Assembly: GCA_018296165.2 (NCBI GenBank)
Contig: JACKQL020000055.1
Location: 62,001 to 126,000, forward strand
DNA: 64,000 nucleotides
Source of the DNA: Termitomyces sp. T153
Taxonomy: Eukaryota; Basidiomycota; Agaricomycetes; Agaricales; Lyophyllaceae
Direction of reading: 5' to 3'
This document shows, one piece after another, positions 11,833 to 22,654 of the stretch. Positions within the stretch are counted from its first letter, which is position 1. Each line of letters begins with the position of its first letter. Both the position numbers and the translations under genes were made by a program. A model generated the notes under the pieces. That model did no database searches. It was given only the letters and a program-made list of their open reading frames with translations, and had not been told where the DNA came from.

Positions 11833-13639
11833 TGCGGGGATACAGCTGTACGATGTATGCGCGTGTGGCTGATAAGTTGCTGATAGGCAGGAAATCTGAA
11901 AAAAGTATAGATCCCCGTTTGTTTGACGAAACTATCACTGGCCAACCACCCATGACACCTGTAATGGAAGACTGATCGACCAAGGGCAATATGGACGTGA
12001 CAATTTACGTATTTGATATAACGCCTTCCTTGATCTTCGGAACCAAAAATATCTCTTCATATCACGCGGTTATGGAGTGAGATCGGTGACCAAGCACGCC
12101 TAACGCCACAATAAACTTAGGACAAGGTCTTTGTAGCTGATTGTGCCTAGTTCAGCTTAAATTGATTGGACGAGAAAAGACAAATCCAAGCCTGAGGGAG
12201 GTATTGTTCTCTTGTGCAAGTGAAGAAATCGTGACAGATGCAGTTTCTTCGATTTGATGTGAACGCATCAAAAGAAGTTCTGACCGCGATTTCATTTGTA
12301 CTATTTGAGTGCTCTAACAATAACCAGGGCTTACCACGGTTGCTGATTTGATACATCCTTCTTCGCAGTCACTATTATCGAAGCCTTGAAGTGCCGTATC
12401 TCGACAACCCCTGACATGGAGTGAGTAACTTATGACAGTGTAGTGAAACTTGAAACAATGTGGGAGACATTGTGGAAGTGTTGGTTGATTGGCGCGGTAT
12501 TCCGATGTGACTCCGAGTCACAACGTCGGCGTTACGGCTGATACTCTCAAAGAAAGGATGGGTACGGATGTCACCCAGTGTGACAAATAGTCGGGTGCTC
12601 TTTCAGATTATATTTGTAGATCTGAGATGCGATGTGATGTTGGAGAAAATTTCCAAATATCAAACCTCGTGATACAAAAGATTTGTTGCACATATGCACA
12701 TGAGGCCCCTGACGTTATTGAAACAAGCTGCATGGAACTCGAAGTATGTAAGTACGCGTACTGACTATGTATGATGTTGAATTTGCATCACATGAGTATT
12801 ATCTTTCGTACCCCATGACATCATTTGGTTCAGAGTTCACGTAACATAAGTAAACTATGAGCTCGTCACGACAATTCTTTGTCCGCTTGGCACCTCCTCA
12901 ACCATTTGTTCGCCTAGAGGTCGAAAATCTATCCGCATTTGATCGGATCTCCTTGAAGATCAGGAGATAACAACGACAACATTGTCACGCGCGGGCCCGG
13001 GGTGGTATGGTTGCTATGAGGTCTGACATGAGTACTGTTTGTTAGATATATCTGGTTGACGCAAGATTCATAATCGATAGCTTCTGTTCTTTGCGCCTAT
13101 TATCCCATGGGCTGCTCCAAAAGGAGATCTTCTATAAAATGAAGAAGTTATACTTTATCTGAGCCTTTCATTGATTCTGACCAGACTTTCGTTCACCGCT
13201 CTAAGAGAGATGCATTATCAAGGTAACTGTCTGGTCCGACAACTCTTACTTCTTGAGTTACTCTTTGTTTAGATGCTTCGACTTGTTTAGAGCATCATGT
13301 CAAACAAATCGGATCATGGAGCCTTTGTCATCTCCCATGACAGATTGACAGATCCAAAACACAAAGGCAGACAACATACGCCGTCTGTTCTATGTTATGC
13401 TGTGTGGCACATTCTCAAACACTCACCCGTCTTTGTTCTCCTTGATTAACAATTCCATGGCGTCGTTTTCTACCCTGTCTTCATCTGTCTTCAGTTTGAA
13501 CATGTCTCTAGAGTGAGAACAATATTGTATTTCTGGTTGATGGTTTTGATGGGCCAATTTGACGTGGGAGGCTAGGAGTACCTTACGGCAATGCAGAGCC
13601 AAAGAAAACACATTATTATTTTGACGCGGTATTAGTTTT
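11833..13639. other. Intergenic, no supported gene
   Basis: About 1.8 kb upstream of the EF-hand/ZZ gene. CpG is still present. ORFs are short and lack domains or splice continuity. Confidence 0.55.
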
Positions 13640-14150
13640 CTGTTTTGTCTTTTGTCAGTTTGTCAGTACCAATTCTCAAAGGACAACTGCAGATCCAAGG
13701 CTCCATGTATATCTGCCTATGCTGCATTGAGTATCTAGACCATTTTCCCAATCTGAGTCTGTGAATCCTATGAGATTGGTGAGTTTGCCTTTTCTTCCAA
13801 GAACCAGCTTTAGCTCTCACATCCCTTTTAGGTAGCAGACCAGTCTGATTGCAACTCTCCAATGGACCATGGAAAATGAGTTGACATACTGAGTAAGCTG
13901 TTGGACAGTGTATGCAATGTACAAGCAGGTTGAGATTGCTACATACAACAAACAGCTGATCAGGGACAGTAAAGAATTTTACTGGAGTCACTGTTTTGTT
14001 GCATGATAGGGATGTGCTGCCAACCCTACAAAGCTTCTGTCCCAAGTTGATTGGTAGGGATAGAGGTGTGGCATGTGACTGACCAAACTGTGCAATTATC
14101 TTGTCAATGAGGGCCATCTGAGATAGTGTAATGGAGCATCTGACACACAC
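13640..14150 (-). pseudogene. Ty1/copia reverse transcriptase/RNase H relic
   Basis: The minus strand reads LSQMALIDKIIAQFGQS, which parallels LSQGTLIDKMVSQFGQS in the copia element at 46.2-51.7 kb. Farther along, in shifted frames, it reads VQQLTQY and GFTDSDWE, the end of the copia polymerase and start of RNase H. Frameshifts and stops break it and CpG is scarce. It is a fragment of the same copia lineage as the two larger elements in this window, with no LTR seen next to it. Confidence 0.75.
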
Positions 14151-15376
14151 TGTACATATATTATCTATTAATATTTAATTACACTGATAGTGTCACATGA
14201 TGCTATCCCTAAAAGTATTATACTATTACTTACATAAGGTAGCACCTTACTTCAACTTTGTAGACAGAACTATTGACTGATTTTGACTTACATTGTGTGA
14301 ACCATAAGCTGTGCAACCCATAATGGAAGCATTATATTTTTCTAAGTCAAACAAGTGATAACTTGTTTGTGAGTTGGAACCTCAAACTTCTGTAAAAGAA
14401 GTTCACTGCCACTAGATATGATCAGCACATTAAAATGGGCACAGTGGTGACCATGGAAGGTCAGGTGCTCAGGCCTAGGTCCAAGACAGAGTTTGATGGA
14501 GCATTGAAGAGTGCTCCACATGGGACATTGGAATTTGCCATGTTACACCATGATGGGAGCAGAGAGAGTGCTGTGATGCCAGGAGGATTGCCAGCAGTCA
14601 CTCTGGTATGACCACCTGCAGGTGGTTGGGAGGGTGTTCCAGAGAGGGCTTGCAAGGGCCCTCTACATGACTGTATCTGGCAGCAGAGCCAGGAGGTGCA
14701 GTGGCATTGGCAGACAAGAGGAAAACCCCTTTGTATGTGCCCACAGTGCTGAGGCTAGAAGGACTCCAATCCTTCCCAATTACCATGGGAAGTTAGATTG
14801 ACTCCTCAATGGTGGGAACATTGCTGAGGAGTGGAGAAGACTCTTCATACAGGGCTCATGGGTCTGTAAGATCATAAGCTGGACCAGTGCTGGGTATGCA
14901 ATCAGCAGCCCCAGCTGCATTCATTGAGACAATACCAGAGGATGTTGGAGACACCTCTGATATGGATGGTGAGGCTCATCCAGATGACATCCTTTGTCAA
15001 AGGGTGATGGCATTCTGGCAGAGCCATGTTGAGGTTTCTAAGGCCTCAACTCAGCAACATTTAGCTGCAAGAGTAGCTAACAGTGAAATATATGAACATT
15101 TACATGCTGTTTTTAGCACAGGAGGTAACAGATTACCTCTAGTGCAAGAAGTTGCAGGGGTCGCAGACATTGTCTGCAATGCCATCTCCATATATTGGGG
15201 GAGCTTATGTGCCCCCTCTGTCCCTGGTCAATGAAGCATTGATTCTGTTGGAAACACTACAACAGCCTGGCAAAATGCCATGTGATTATGCAGCTAGATA
15301 GGCTGCAGTGGACTATCAACAATGAGCCATATTGGGCACAATTGTAGCACCAGACTTAGCATCTACTGATGCAGGG
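14151..15376. other. CpG-poor repeat-like DNA, unassigned
   Basis: AT-rich (14151-14400), then GC-moderate but nearly CpG-free sequence. An open frame on the plus strand (14887..15234, 115 aa) has no domain I know. The base composition matches the adjacent gypsy gag, so I read this as more decayed retroelement. Confidence 0.4.
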
Positions 15377-16210
15377 TCAGTGATTACAGTAGAGCAACCA
15401 GTGGTGCAGTGCAGACCTGGTGGGTCTACATGGAGAGTGCTGATGTAGAAAGATCAAATTGCTCTCCAGCAATTTTGCAATGGGGACATGGAGGACTTTG
15501 AACAGTCCTACATGGATGATCAAGGGGTGGTGTTCCAAGGAAATACTGCCTATGATGCATGGCCTGAAGGGTATGTTCCACCCAGAGCTCTGGCAGCATC
15601 CTTCACAGCCAGCAGCTGCAGGAGGAGTTCCTCCTGCTCTGCAATGGAGAGGTAATGTGCCTCCAGACCCAAGGGGCAGTGTTGTGCAAAGTGCCTGGGC
15701 TTTTGGCATCTCTGGCACAGTAGTGGCACAGTGTGGAGCTGTCTGGCTGCATCCACATCCATGGGAATACCCAGCAGCAGGGGTTGTGTTGTGGGGATGG
15801 CAGGAGTAGGGGCTGGCATAGAGCAAGCAGGTGCGGGGTGGCAGAAACTGGTGACCAGAGCTGGGCACAGCACAGAATGTGGGTGGTGGAGCTCTCTCTG
15901 GATCTCCATGAGTTGCCACTGATCCTGGGCCACCTCATACTATGAAGCAATCTTTTTGTTGTCTGGGCAGCCCTCTGCAAGATTGTCAATGCATTCCACT
16001 AGCATGGGGTGCAGGCCATCCTGGAAAGTGAGGCATAAATAAAGGCTGTTGAGGTAGGTGGCCTGCTCAACCAGAGCCTGGAATGAGTCAATGTACTCAT
16101 CCAGCATATGCTTCCCTTGCCCATATTGCTCCCTGTTGCATAGTGTCAAGGCTGCAGTCTTGGCAGGGTCTAGCAGGAAGAACAACACATGAAAGTCCTT
16201 CTCAAAGGCA
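15377..16210 (-). pseudogene. Ty3/gypsy-type gag, second (partial) copy with zinc knuckle
   Basis: Minus-strand pieces read DPAKTAALTL, QYGQGKHMLDEYIDSF and LTFQDGLHPML, the capsid C-terminal part of an Agaricomycete gypsy gag. They continue into PMDVDAARQ and a CCHC zinc knuckle CQRCQKPRHFAQHC (C-x2-C-x4-H-x4-C, in the 15.6-15.75 kb region). It lacks the N-terminal half of gag, which is found only in the neighbouring copy at 16.2-17.1 kb. Stops and frame changes are present. The product would package element RNA in virus-like particles. Confidence 0.65.
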
Positions 16211-16233
16211 GCCCAGTCTAAGGGAGTAGAGGA

Positions 16234-17091
16234 TCACTGTTGGGAGGCATCAACATCTATTAAGACTCCTTGGAGTAGGGAGCACAAGGAAGCAACATAG
16301 GATGGAAGGGGAAGCATTGCACCTGCTTGTGGGGTTGCTAAAGCAGACATGGAAGGGGGAACTTGGGGGGTGCACCTACCACAGGGAAAGGGAAACATTG
16401 AGGATTGCATCTGCTGCAGCTCACATTGCAGTTCCATCAACTGCCACTGCTCATGTGCCAGCTTGTATTAGGTATCAACATGCTCATCATCTGGGCACTC
16501 CTCAGTCATACTGTTGATATGATCCATGAGAAAGGGGTGGAGTTCATCAGGAAAGGTGAGACAGAGTTGCAGGCTGTCTGGATAGCCAGCCTGTTTGACT
16601 AAGGCACAGAAAGAGTTGATGTACTTGTCAAGTGACTGCTTCCCTTGACCATACTGAGTTTGGTCTTGGAAGGAAAGAGCTGCAGTCTTGGCAGGGTCAA
16701 GGGGAAAGAACTCAGCTCAGGACTTCTTCTCAAACTCCATCCAGCCAGAAAAACTCTCAACTCCTCCTGGGCATAAAAGAATGTGCAGTGCATAGGTCAA
16801 AGCTTGGCCTGCCTTCATGTAGGAGAGAACCCAGGCAATTTTCAAGGTGTCAGAGGCAAAGGCTTCGCCACTCAACTGGATATAGGTGATGCAAGACTGG
16901 AGGAAATGTTCCCCAACTCTATGGTCCCCATCAAATATGTCAGGGAGTGCAGGGCAAGGAAGTTTGGAGCAGGGTGCTGAAATCTCTGAGCTAAGTGCAG
17001 AAGAGAACCTTCCTGCAGCTGCTGGGAGTCCAGGGGGAGGAGTAGGAGCAAGGGGGAAACATTTCAGGAGGGCCTGGAGGGAAAGGGACAC
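16234..17091 (-). pseudogene. Ty3/gypsy-type gag, first copy
   Basis: Minus strand: FDGDHRVGEHFLQSC, LKIAWVLSYMKAG and a W.EFEKK segment are the N-terminal gag core. After a break come the same DPAKTAALSF, QYGQGKQSLDKYINSF and FPDELHPFL blocks as in the copy to its left, then VLIDVDASQQ, where the zinc knuckle should follow but does not. Stops interrupt the reading and CpG is almost absent. No pol domains follow in the window, so the element is incomplete. Confidence 0.65.
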
Positions 17092-17239
17092 TGCTTCAGT
17101 GGTTTGAAACAGCCTGGTAAGTTCTGTAGAAGGTAAGGGAGGCTTGGGTAAGTTGAACCTGTGTCTCTAGGGACAGCAAACAACTCCAGGCATTGTCCTG
17201 GGGGCTTGAAGCATCAGGGGGAGGTGTTGGAGGGGTTGG

Positions 17240-17960
17240 TTGGGTCATAGGAGGAGCTCAGGGGCACTAAGACACTGGTGGAGGAGAGACCTTTTGAACA
17301 ACCAAGTAGAAACTCAGGCAATCAAAAAGGGGGCTCCCAGACCAAATCTAGAGACTTGTTCTGCTGTAAGGGTGACCTCTGGAGGCTGTGGCTCAATCAC
17401 ACAACTGGCAGAAGGAGATCCAAAGTCTATTCAGCATCTACAAGAAGTTCTAGAGTCCTAGCTACTCACCTGGCAGAGGGAGATCCTAAGAGAACAAGTC
17501 TAAGAATCCCCAATGCCAGTGTTTGGAAAATTTACTCTAGAGCTTCTGGAAGAAACACCCAACAATGACCAAATCTGGAGTCCAATCAAGAAATGGAAAT
17601 CCAATGTAAATGGCCTCAATCTCTGGACTCCCAGCAGGTGACTACATATAGATATGATCAAAAGATAGACCTTAGTCAAAAATACTTGTGATTCAAAGAT
17701 GAGAGGCCTATGATGAGTGGTAGGCCTGGAATGCAGGAAACAATCCAGGGGTCTGGTGAGAGGCCATGTGGAAGGGGCAACACTTGTTGGAATTACAGAC
17801 AGAGAACCAGTGCAGCCTGAGGTCTAGAACTGGGACCAGCAAATAGGGAAAACAAAGGAGAATGAAGGAAAACATCAGGAGGGAGAACAGGACAGGGGGG
17901 GAATGGAACATTCCGTGACATGACCAAGGGAACAGGGAACATGATCCCAAGGCATTTAAA
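17240..17960 (+). repeat. Retroelement flank repeat, copy 1 (copy 2 at 36190-36760)
   Basis: The stretch beginning GGGTGACCTCTGGAGGCTGT near 17368 recurs almost unchanged near 36209, with the same order of sub-blocks (TCAATCACAC, GGAGATCCAAAG, CCAATGCCAGTGTTTGG) for ~550 bp. It lies just outside the start of the gypsy gag (which reads leftward), so it is probably LTR or 5' untranslated leader of that family. Confidence 0.6.
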
Positions 17961-18560
17961 ACAGAAATATAGCATCAAATGGTATATGAGAACAAGCAGG
18001 GCATGTACACAATGTGAAAGTCACAGTTGACAATGGGTATGACATGACAATGATAGAAGAGGGCAACTAGACTTAATAAGCACCAAGGAGATGTTGAATG
18101 CAAGGTCTCCTCAAAGGGTGCTGGGAATTTCCCTAATTCTCATGGGGAGGGGCCCAAATTGGGAAGGAGACTGTAAAGAGGCTGGGTGGCCAAGACTATA
18201 ATTACATGGAGTATTGGAAAGGAATCATCAGAGCATGATCACCACTTTTCATGTGACGTGTTAAATGAATCAGGTTCAAAATCATAGAATACTGATAACT
18301 GTTTTTCTGAATAAAATGGAATCAAAATTATAGTATACTTGCATCTTGGTTAAAGGCACTCAAAAGGCCAAAATTAAAATTGTCATGATAAGACAGATGA
18401 GTCGAAAAGCCCCAATTATCTAACAATTTTAGTTGCTCCATTGCAAACCCTTACAAATCAAAATCAAAGACCTAACAGGACAAAGTAAGGATGGCAGTCA
18501 CATTGGAGAATCTCATAGATAAGACCCTAGTGCATTTCCTGTTATTGCAAGAACTAGCCT
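17961..18560. other. CpG-poor, no recognised feature
   Basis: About 600 bp of AT-rich, CpG-poor sequence after the repeat. No ORF, RNA gene or repeat partner was seen. Confidence 0.4.
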
Positions 18561-18655
18561 AAAATATTCTAACTAGGCTCTTGATATAGCTCAGAATGAA
18601 ACGGAATGCGTTTGGGAAAGAAGAATAAAGAATAGACGGTGGTAACGTAGAATGA

Positions 18656-18716
18656 CGTAGTCATGCTCGCTACACATGAGCCACGTGTCGTAGTCATGCT
18701 TGCGCTACACATGAGC
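18656..18716 (+). repeat. Short direct repeat (~26-28 bp, two copies)
   Basis: CGTAGTCATGCT followed by CTACACATGAGC occurs at 18656..18681 and 18689..18716; the second copy has 2 extra bases. They lie about 150 bp beyond the stop of the minus-strand gene at 18872. Role unknown. Confidence 0.6.
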
Positions 18717-18871
18717 GGTGTGGAGGTCACTTGAATTGACTGAGGCAAACCTGATGGAGCTATTGAAGCCACCGATACGCTGTAAATATGCAATACTTCA
18801 AGCCCTGGGGGGAAACCATCAGGACTAAGCTGCCTCAGGTACAAGTCTCCAGATCAATGCACTTACTTTGG

Positions 18872-19310
18872 TCAACTCCGCTGAGTTATTTTAGGGCCTT
18901 TCACGTTCGGGGCACTGGTGCCTCCCCCATTCGGCTGCTTTGGAGTAGGTGCTGCAGGTTCATCAGGCTTCCCTCCCTTTCCTCCATTACAAAGCGGAAG
19001 GTGTATTTTCGGCAAATACTTGATTACAGGGCGCTTTTTACCGCGATCAGCATTGCTAGGAAGTTTTTCATGGCTTGGCCTGTTTTACATTAGTAACGCA
19101 GTTAAGAGCCACAAGAGTACAAATGTACTTCTCCTGGGGCAGGATACGCTTGCGTGCATCAGTGACTGTATTTCTAACGAAGTGGGTTAGTATGAATTAC
19201 ACGACGTCATTTAAGTATCCGAGAGCTCACTTGAAAGGCTGGGTATCCCCAGTGGGAAGATTTTCTTTTAGCTTAAGAGAGGTTAATTTTGACGTGTTAT
19301 CATCGAACAT
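18872..19310 (-). CDS. Small three-exon basic protein, divergent family member D
   Basis: Exons 19231..19310, 19129..19173 and 18872..19079 give 110 aa. Both introns (57 and 49 nt) are phase 2 with clear branch sites (TACTAAC and TTACTAAT) before the acceptor. The exon plan matches the genes at 22120, 27089 and 54695: a short first exon with a K-L-K-E-N-L-P motif, a small second exon beginning with N-T, and a last exon rich in Lys, Gly, Pro and Asn (GGKGGKPDEPAAPTPKQPN) ending KGPKITQRS. Those genes end KGPKSTR. The protein has no signal peptide or membrane segment and looks disordered. I do not recognise the family. The preserved frame across two introns, despite strong divergence from the other members, argues for selection on the protein. 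Confidence 0.65.
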
Positions 19311-20740
19311 GGCTTGTTGGAGGAAGGGTGATTATTTACATGCGTCTGGCGGGTCTTTATATCCAATATGATAGTGTTACAGAGTCCGTAAGGAGGGTGG
19401 AGGCTCTACATTCAAAGGTAGCAGAATCCTTGCACTTCTGGAATCGATAGTGGGGACAGCCTCTATCAACGAACAGTAGTTAATACGGCTTAGAAATCTT
19501 GCTTTGTTGAACATAGCATTGACTGGCATGATTTTTCAGATATGAAACGTCTCAGAGAATATGATACGACAGAGGTATAAGTGTCAATCAACAAGGGTGC
19601 AAAAACGCCGGAATTTTGTCGATGCACGCTCATCGCCTGATACTGTCACATAGATACCCACGTGTACCGGTGTCCATCGCAACAGATGCATGAAAACATT
19701 GCTCATACACGAGATATAGATAAGGCTGGGTACAAAGTGAGTGCTATGAGCACAGGTGCTCTGATAGGTACAGGATCGTCGGGTAGAATAGGTAGCTATT
19801 TGGATTCGATGGGTACCCACGGTAGCGTACCTAGCTCTTGATCCCTTTGTGCTTTATAGATCTGCCGATCTTGCACCAGCTTCGCTATGTACACTTCCAG
19901 TGCGGACCCGCATTATTGTGAAGCGTATCATGACATCGTATCGCCGCAAAGGCCTATTGGATCGTTGATGGTTTAGCCGTTCAGTGTGTGTGGCTTATCA
20001 TCCTATCCTTAATGGTAGTCCATAAGGTACACCACGGGTGCATGTGGGCACCCAGAGCTCCAATCGTACCCATACCCGTGCGCACAAGTAAGTGCTACGA
20101 AGCTTCTTCCTGTGTTGTCCAGTCATAATATCGAGTTCCAAGATCGTTTGTATAAGGAGAGGCATTGACAGTCCGGCACTTCATAAATTCGCACAGCTTG
20201 ACCAATCGGGCCTGAGATTTGGGCCAGTGACCTCATTCTCGGTAGCGCCAGCCTGGGAGCAGACGAACATAAGAGCTGGAAGTAGAGCAAGGCGAAAAGT
20301 TTAGGGATGAACCGAGGGCTGTACATGAATTCCGCTTGTGAAATTTCCTGATGTAAACTTCGACCCCTGCCACTTGTATTGCTCTGGGCACAGGTGGGCT
20401 CCCTGATTCATGAGCATCCGGAGAGTGAAAAGGAACTCTGCGTCAATGGGTCAACGTGATTAGTACAGTAAGCGCATAGAGTTGAAAGGGATACACGACT
20501 TGCATTGAGAGCGGGAGCGGTCCGGTGTGGCCAACAAAAGTTGGTCAAGGTGCTAGCATTGAAAATGAAGATGAAGACCCGGAGTTTACCGAGCTCGGGA
20601 GGCAAGTATCTATGTACGGTACATAAGTCGCCATTCAAACTCATCATCACCTTATATGATGTCCATTCATTTGACCTCTCAGCCAATAAGTAGCTCCTAA
20701 AAAGTGAAACAGGCCAAGGAAGAAGAGAAAAGCAAAGGGA

Positions 20741-20832
20741 TCCGACCTGCCTGGATCGAACAGGCGACATTGAGATACAAGTGCTAGTAAACCTATTACA
20801 GTCTCACGCTCTACCAACTGAGCTAAGGTCGA
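20741..20832 (-). tRNA. tRNA-Tyr (GTA anticodon) with 19-nt intron
   Basis: The minus strand folds as a complete tRNA: 7-bp acceptor stem (UCGACCU/AGGUCGG, first pair U-G), UA, D stem GCUC/GAGC with loop AGUUGGUA, anticodon stem UGAGA/UCUCA, and loop CUGUAA-A with anticodon GUA. There is a 19-nt intron after position 37 as usual for eukaryotic tRNA-Tyr, a 5-nt variable loop, T stem GCCUG/CAGGC with loop UUCGAUC, and discriminator A. Mature length without intron is 73 nt. Internal A and B boxes are intact. Degenerate relatives sit at the same place in unit copies B and C. Confidence 0.9.
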
Positions 20833-21359
20833 TACACTACAGAAGGACACCAAATAGCTTACATCCAGGTATTGAATGTAAAAAGCAGGGTGAAAGGGCT
20901 AAAATATCATTTTGACCAACATGAGTCTCCGATGTTTCGAAGTGACCCTATGGAATCTGGGTACTCACTTTGTCATGCTGCGAACCTTACTTAAATTTCC
21001 AAGCTTTCCAATTAACAGAAAACCGGAGGTGCCGGTAAGGCATGCACTTGGGCGCAAGTTGTAATCGCTGTAATCACTGAGCATAACGGCGTTGGCGTTC
21101 CACGTATCATCAAACACTGGTCGTACGCAATAGCCGCGATGTGAGATCGTCACCATTCTGATATTTCATTCAATCTCCCCGGAGGGCAATGAAATCGTTC
21201 TCTGGATTGTGTAGTCCTTGCCTTGCCATATGATTTACTGATATGCAGTGCAGTGAACCTATTTATCAGAATATAATGCACCGCAACTGCCATCATATCA
21301 TTCTCTTAGCCTCTACAAAGTCAAGCCTCCATCATCCTGAGAAGTTTAAAACATGATAG

Positions 21360-21489
21360 GATCTGACTCTCATGGACTTGTCGCTGCGGACAATTCTGGG
21401 GACGAAACACCTACATTTTCAAGGGATCTGACTCGGAGGGACTTCTCCCTTCGGACAATTCTGGGGATGAAACACCTACATTTTCAAGG
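21360..21489 (+). repeat. 65-bp tandem duplication inside copy A small-ORF exon
   Basis: GATCTGACTC...CATTTTCAAGG occurs at 21360..21424 and again at 21425..21489 with about nine differences. Units B and C have one copy. 65 is not a multiple of 3, so the duplication shifts the frame of the MIGSDS exon relative to B and C. Confidence 0.8.
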
Positions 21490-22119
21490 TTGAACAAGGC
21501 GCCTATCTTCTATAGGGCGGTCCAAAGTTCCTTTGCCAAACATCTAGTGAGTGAGGGTCTTAAAGGCTGTCCGTCAGTCGTCCTAAAGTGGTGATTACTA
21601 AGTAAAATCAGAAGAAAAAACCACTTGAAGGATCATGACATCAACATTTCGACGCTTCCAGTCGTCCTTCCTCAACTTATTCGCAATGTCTAGTCGAGCG
21701 GACAGATTCTAGTGTTGTATCACGACATCAGATGTTGTTGAAGGTACGTGTGTGCCAGGTGATATCTTCCATGACAATCATCATTACACCATCAATCCTA
21801 ATAGCGTTTCATAAATATCTGGTTTCGGGAGTCGGGGGCGCAGATTTCACTCCACAAAAGTCATAATGATAGATAACGATTGGGTGCTACAGGAATAAGT
21901 CTGCGACGACCGTTGCACCCACTCTGAAGATCCTTGCCTTCAAACACTGATAGTTTCGCACCCATCGATATATCGTGCCAAATCACAAACGCATCCTGTG
22001 CGAATCGTCGTTTCAGCAATGCCGCTCTGGCAGTGAGCAGGTGTTATGGTCGTATTTAAGGTCGGCCTATACCATTCCAATAATCCAATAAGTCATCCAA
22101 AGGTCTTGTGCTTGCTCAG

Positions 22120-22654
22120 ATGTCACCAAACAGAGCTCCTACCAGGAATTTGAAGAATTTGCCCCAAACGCTCGCGAAGTGAGTTCGTTTCATGGGGTCA
22201 CTTCCCTCGTTGTACTGATCACTACTCCTGCCCATCAGTAATACAACACGGGATCAGCTTTCGCCAGACATCGGGCGTCCAGTTCAAAAGTCGAGGTATG
22301 TTATCGTCTTTCTACAATGACTGGGTTTACTGAGGTAAACTTCACAGACCGATGCGACGAAAGATTCTCAAAAGCGCCGGTTGGATTGCGCCGTTCACCA
22401 CTAGGAAGACAGGAGGACTGAGAGGCCAGCCTGATTCACCCGCCCAGGCTACTGAACTCAAGAAGGATAAGGACCAAAAGGATAAGGACAAAAAGGATAA
22501 AGACAAAAAAGCCGGTTGGATTGGAAGAATGCGTTCCACGTTCACCCCGAGGAAGACAGGAGGACTCAAAGGCAAACCTGATTCGCCCGCCCAGGCTACC
22601 ACAAAGGAGGATAAGAACACGAAGAATACCAAGGGCCCTAAATCAACTCGGTGA
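22120..22654 (+). CDS. Small three-exon basic protein, family member A
   Basis: Exons 22120..22178, 22239..22295 and 22348..22654 give 140 aa; introns of 60 and 52 nt are both phase 2 (GTGAGT and GTATGT donors, CAG acceptors). The protein begins MSPNRAPTRNLKNLP and carries two copies of a ~16-residue motif, KTGGLRGQPDSPAQAT and KTGGLKGKPDSPAQAT. They are separated by a Lys/Asp run (KDKDQKDKDKKDKDKK); the protein ends KGPKSTR. It is very basic, low complexity, with no signal peptide. The Lys/Asp run is longer than in members B and C. A TATTTAAG box lies ~67 bp upstream of the ATG. I do not recognise the family; nuclear or RNA/DNA-binding roles would be guesses. The open frame is maintained in all three unit copies although the surrounding DNA has diverged. 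Confidence 0.75.

Noticed and set aside
14887..15234. 115-aa plus-strand ORF in CpG-poor DNA
   Set aside because: Opposite strand to the neighbouring gag relic and without a known domain; probably a shadow of decayed retroelement sequence.
22342..22632. Minus-strand hydrophobic ORF with repeated SLSF blocks
   Set aside because: Exact antisense of the Lys/Asp linker and motif copies of the three-exon gene; splice structure and paralogues support the plus strand.
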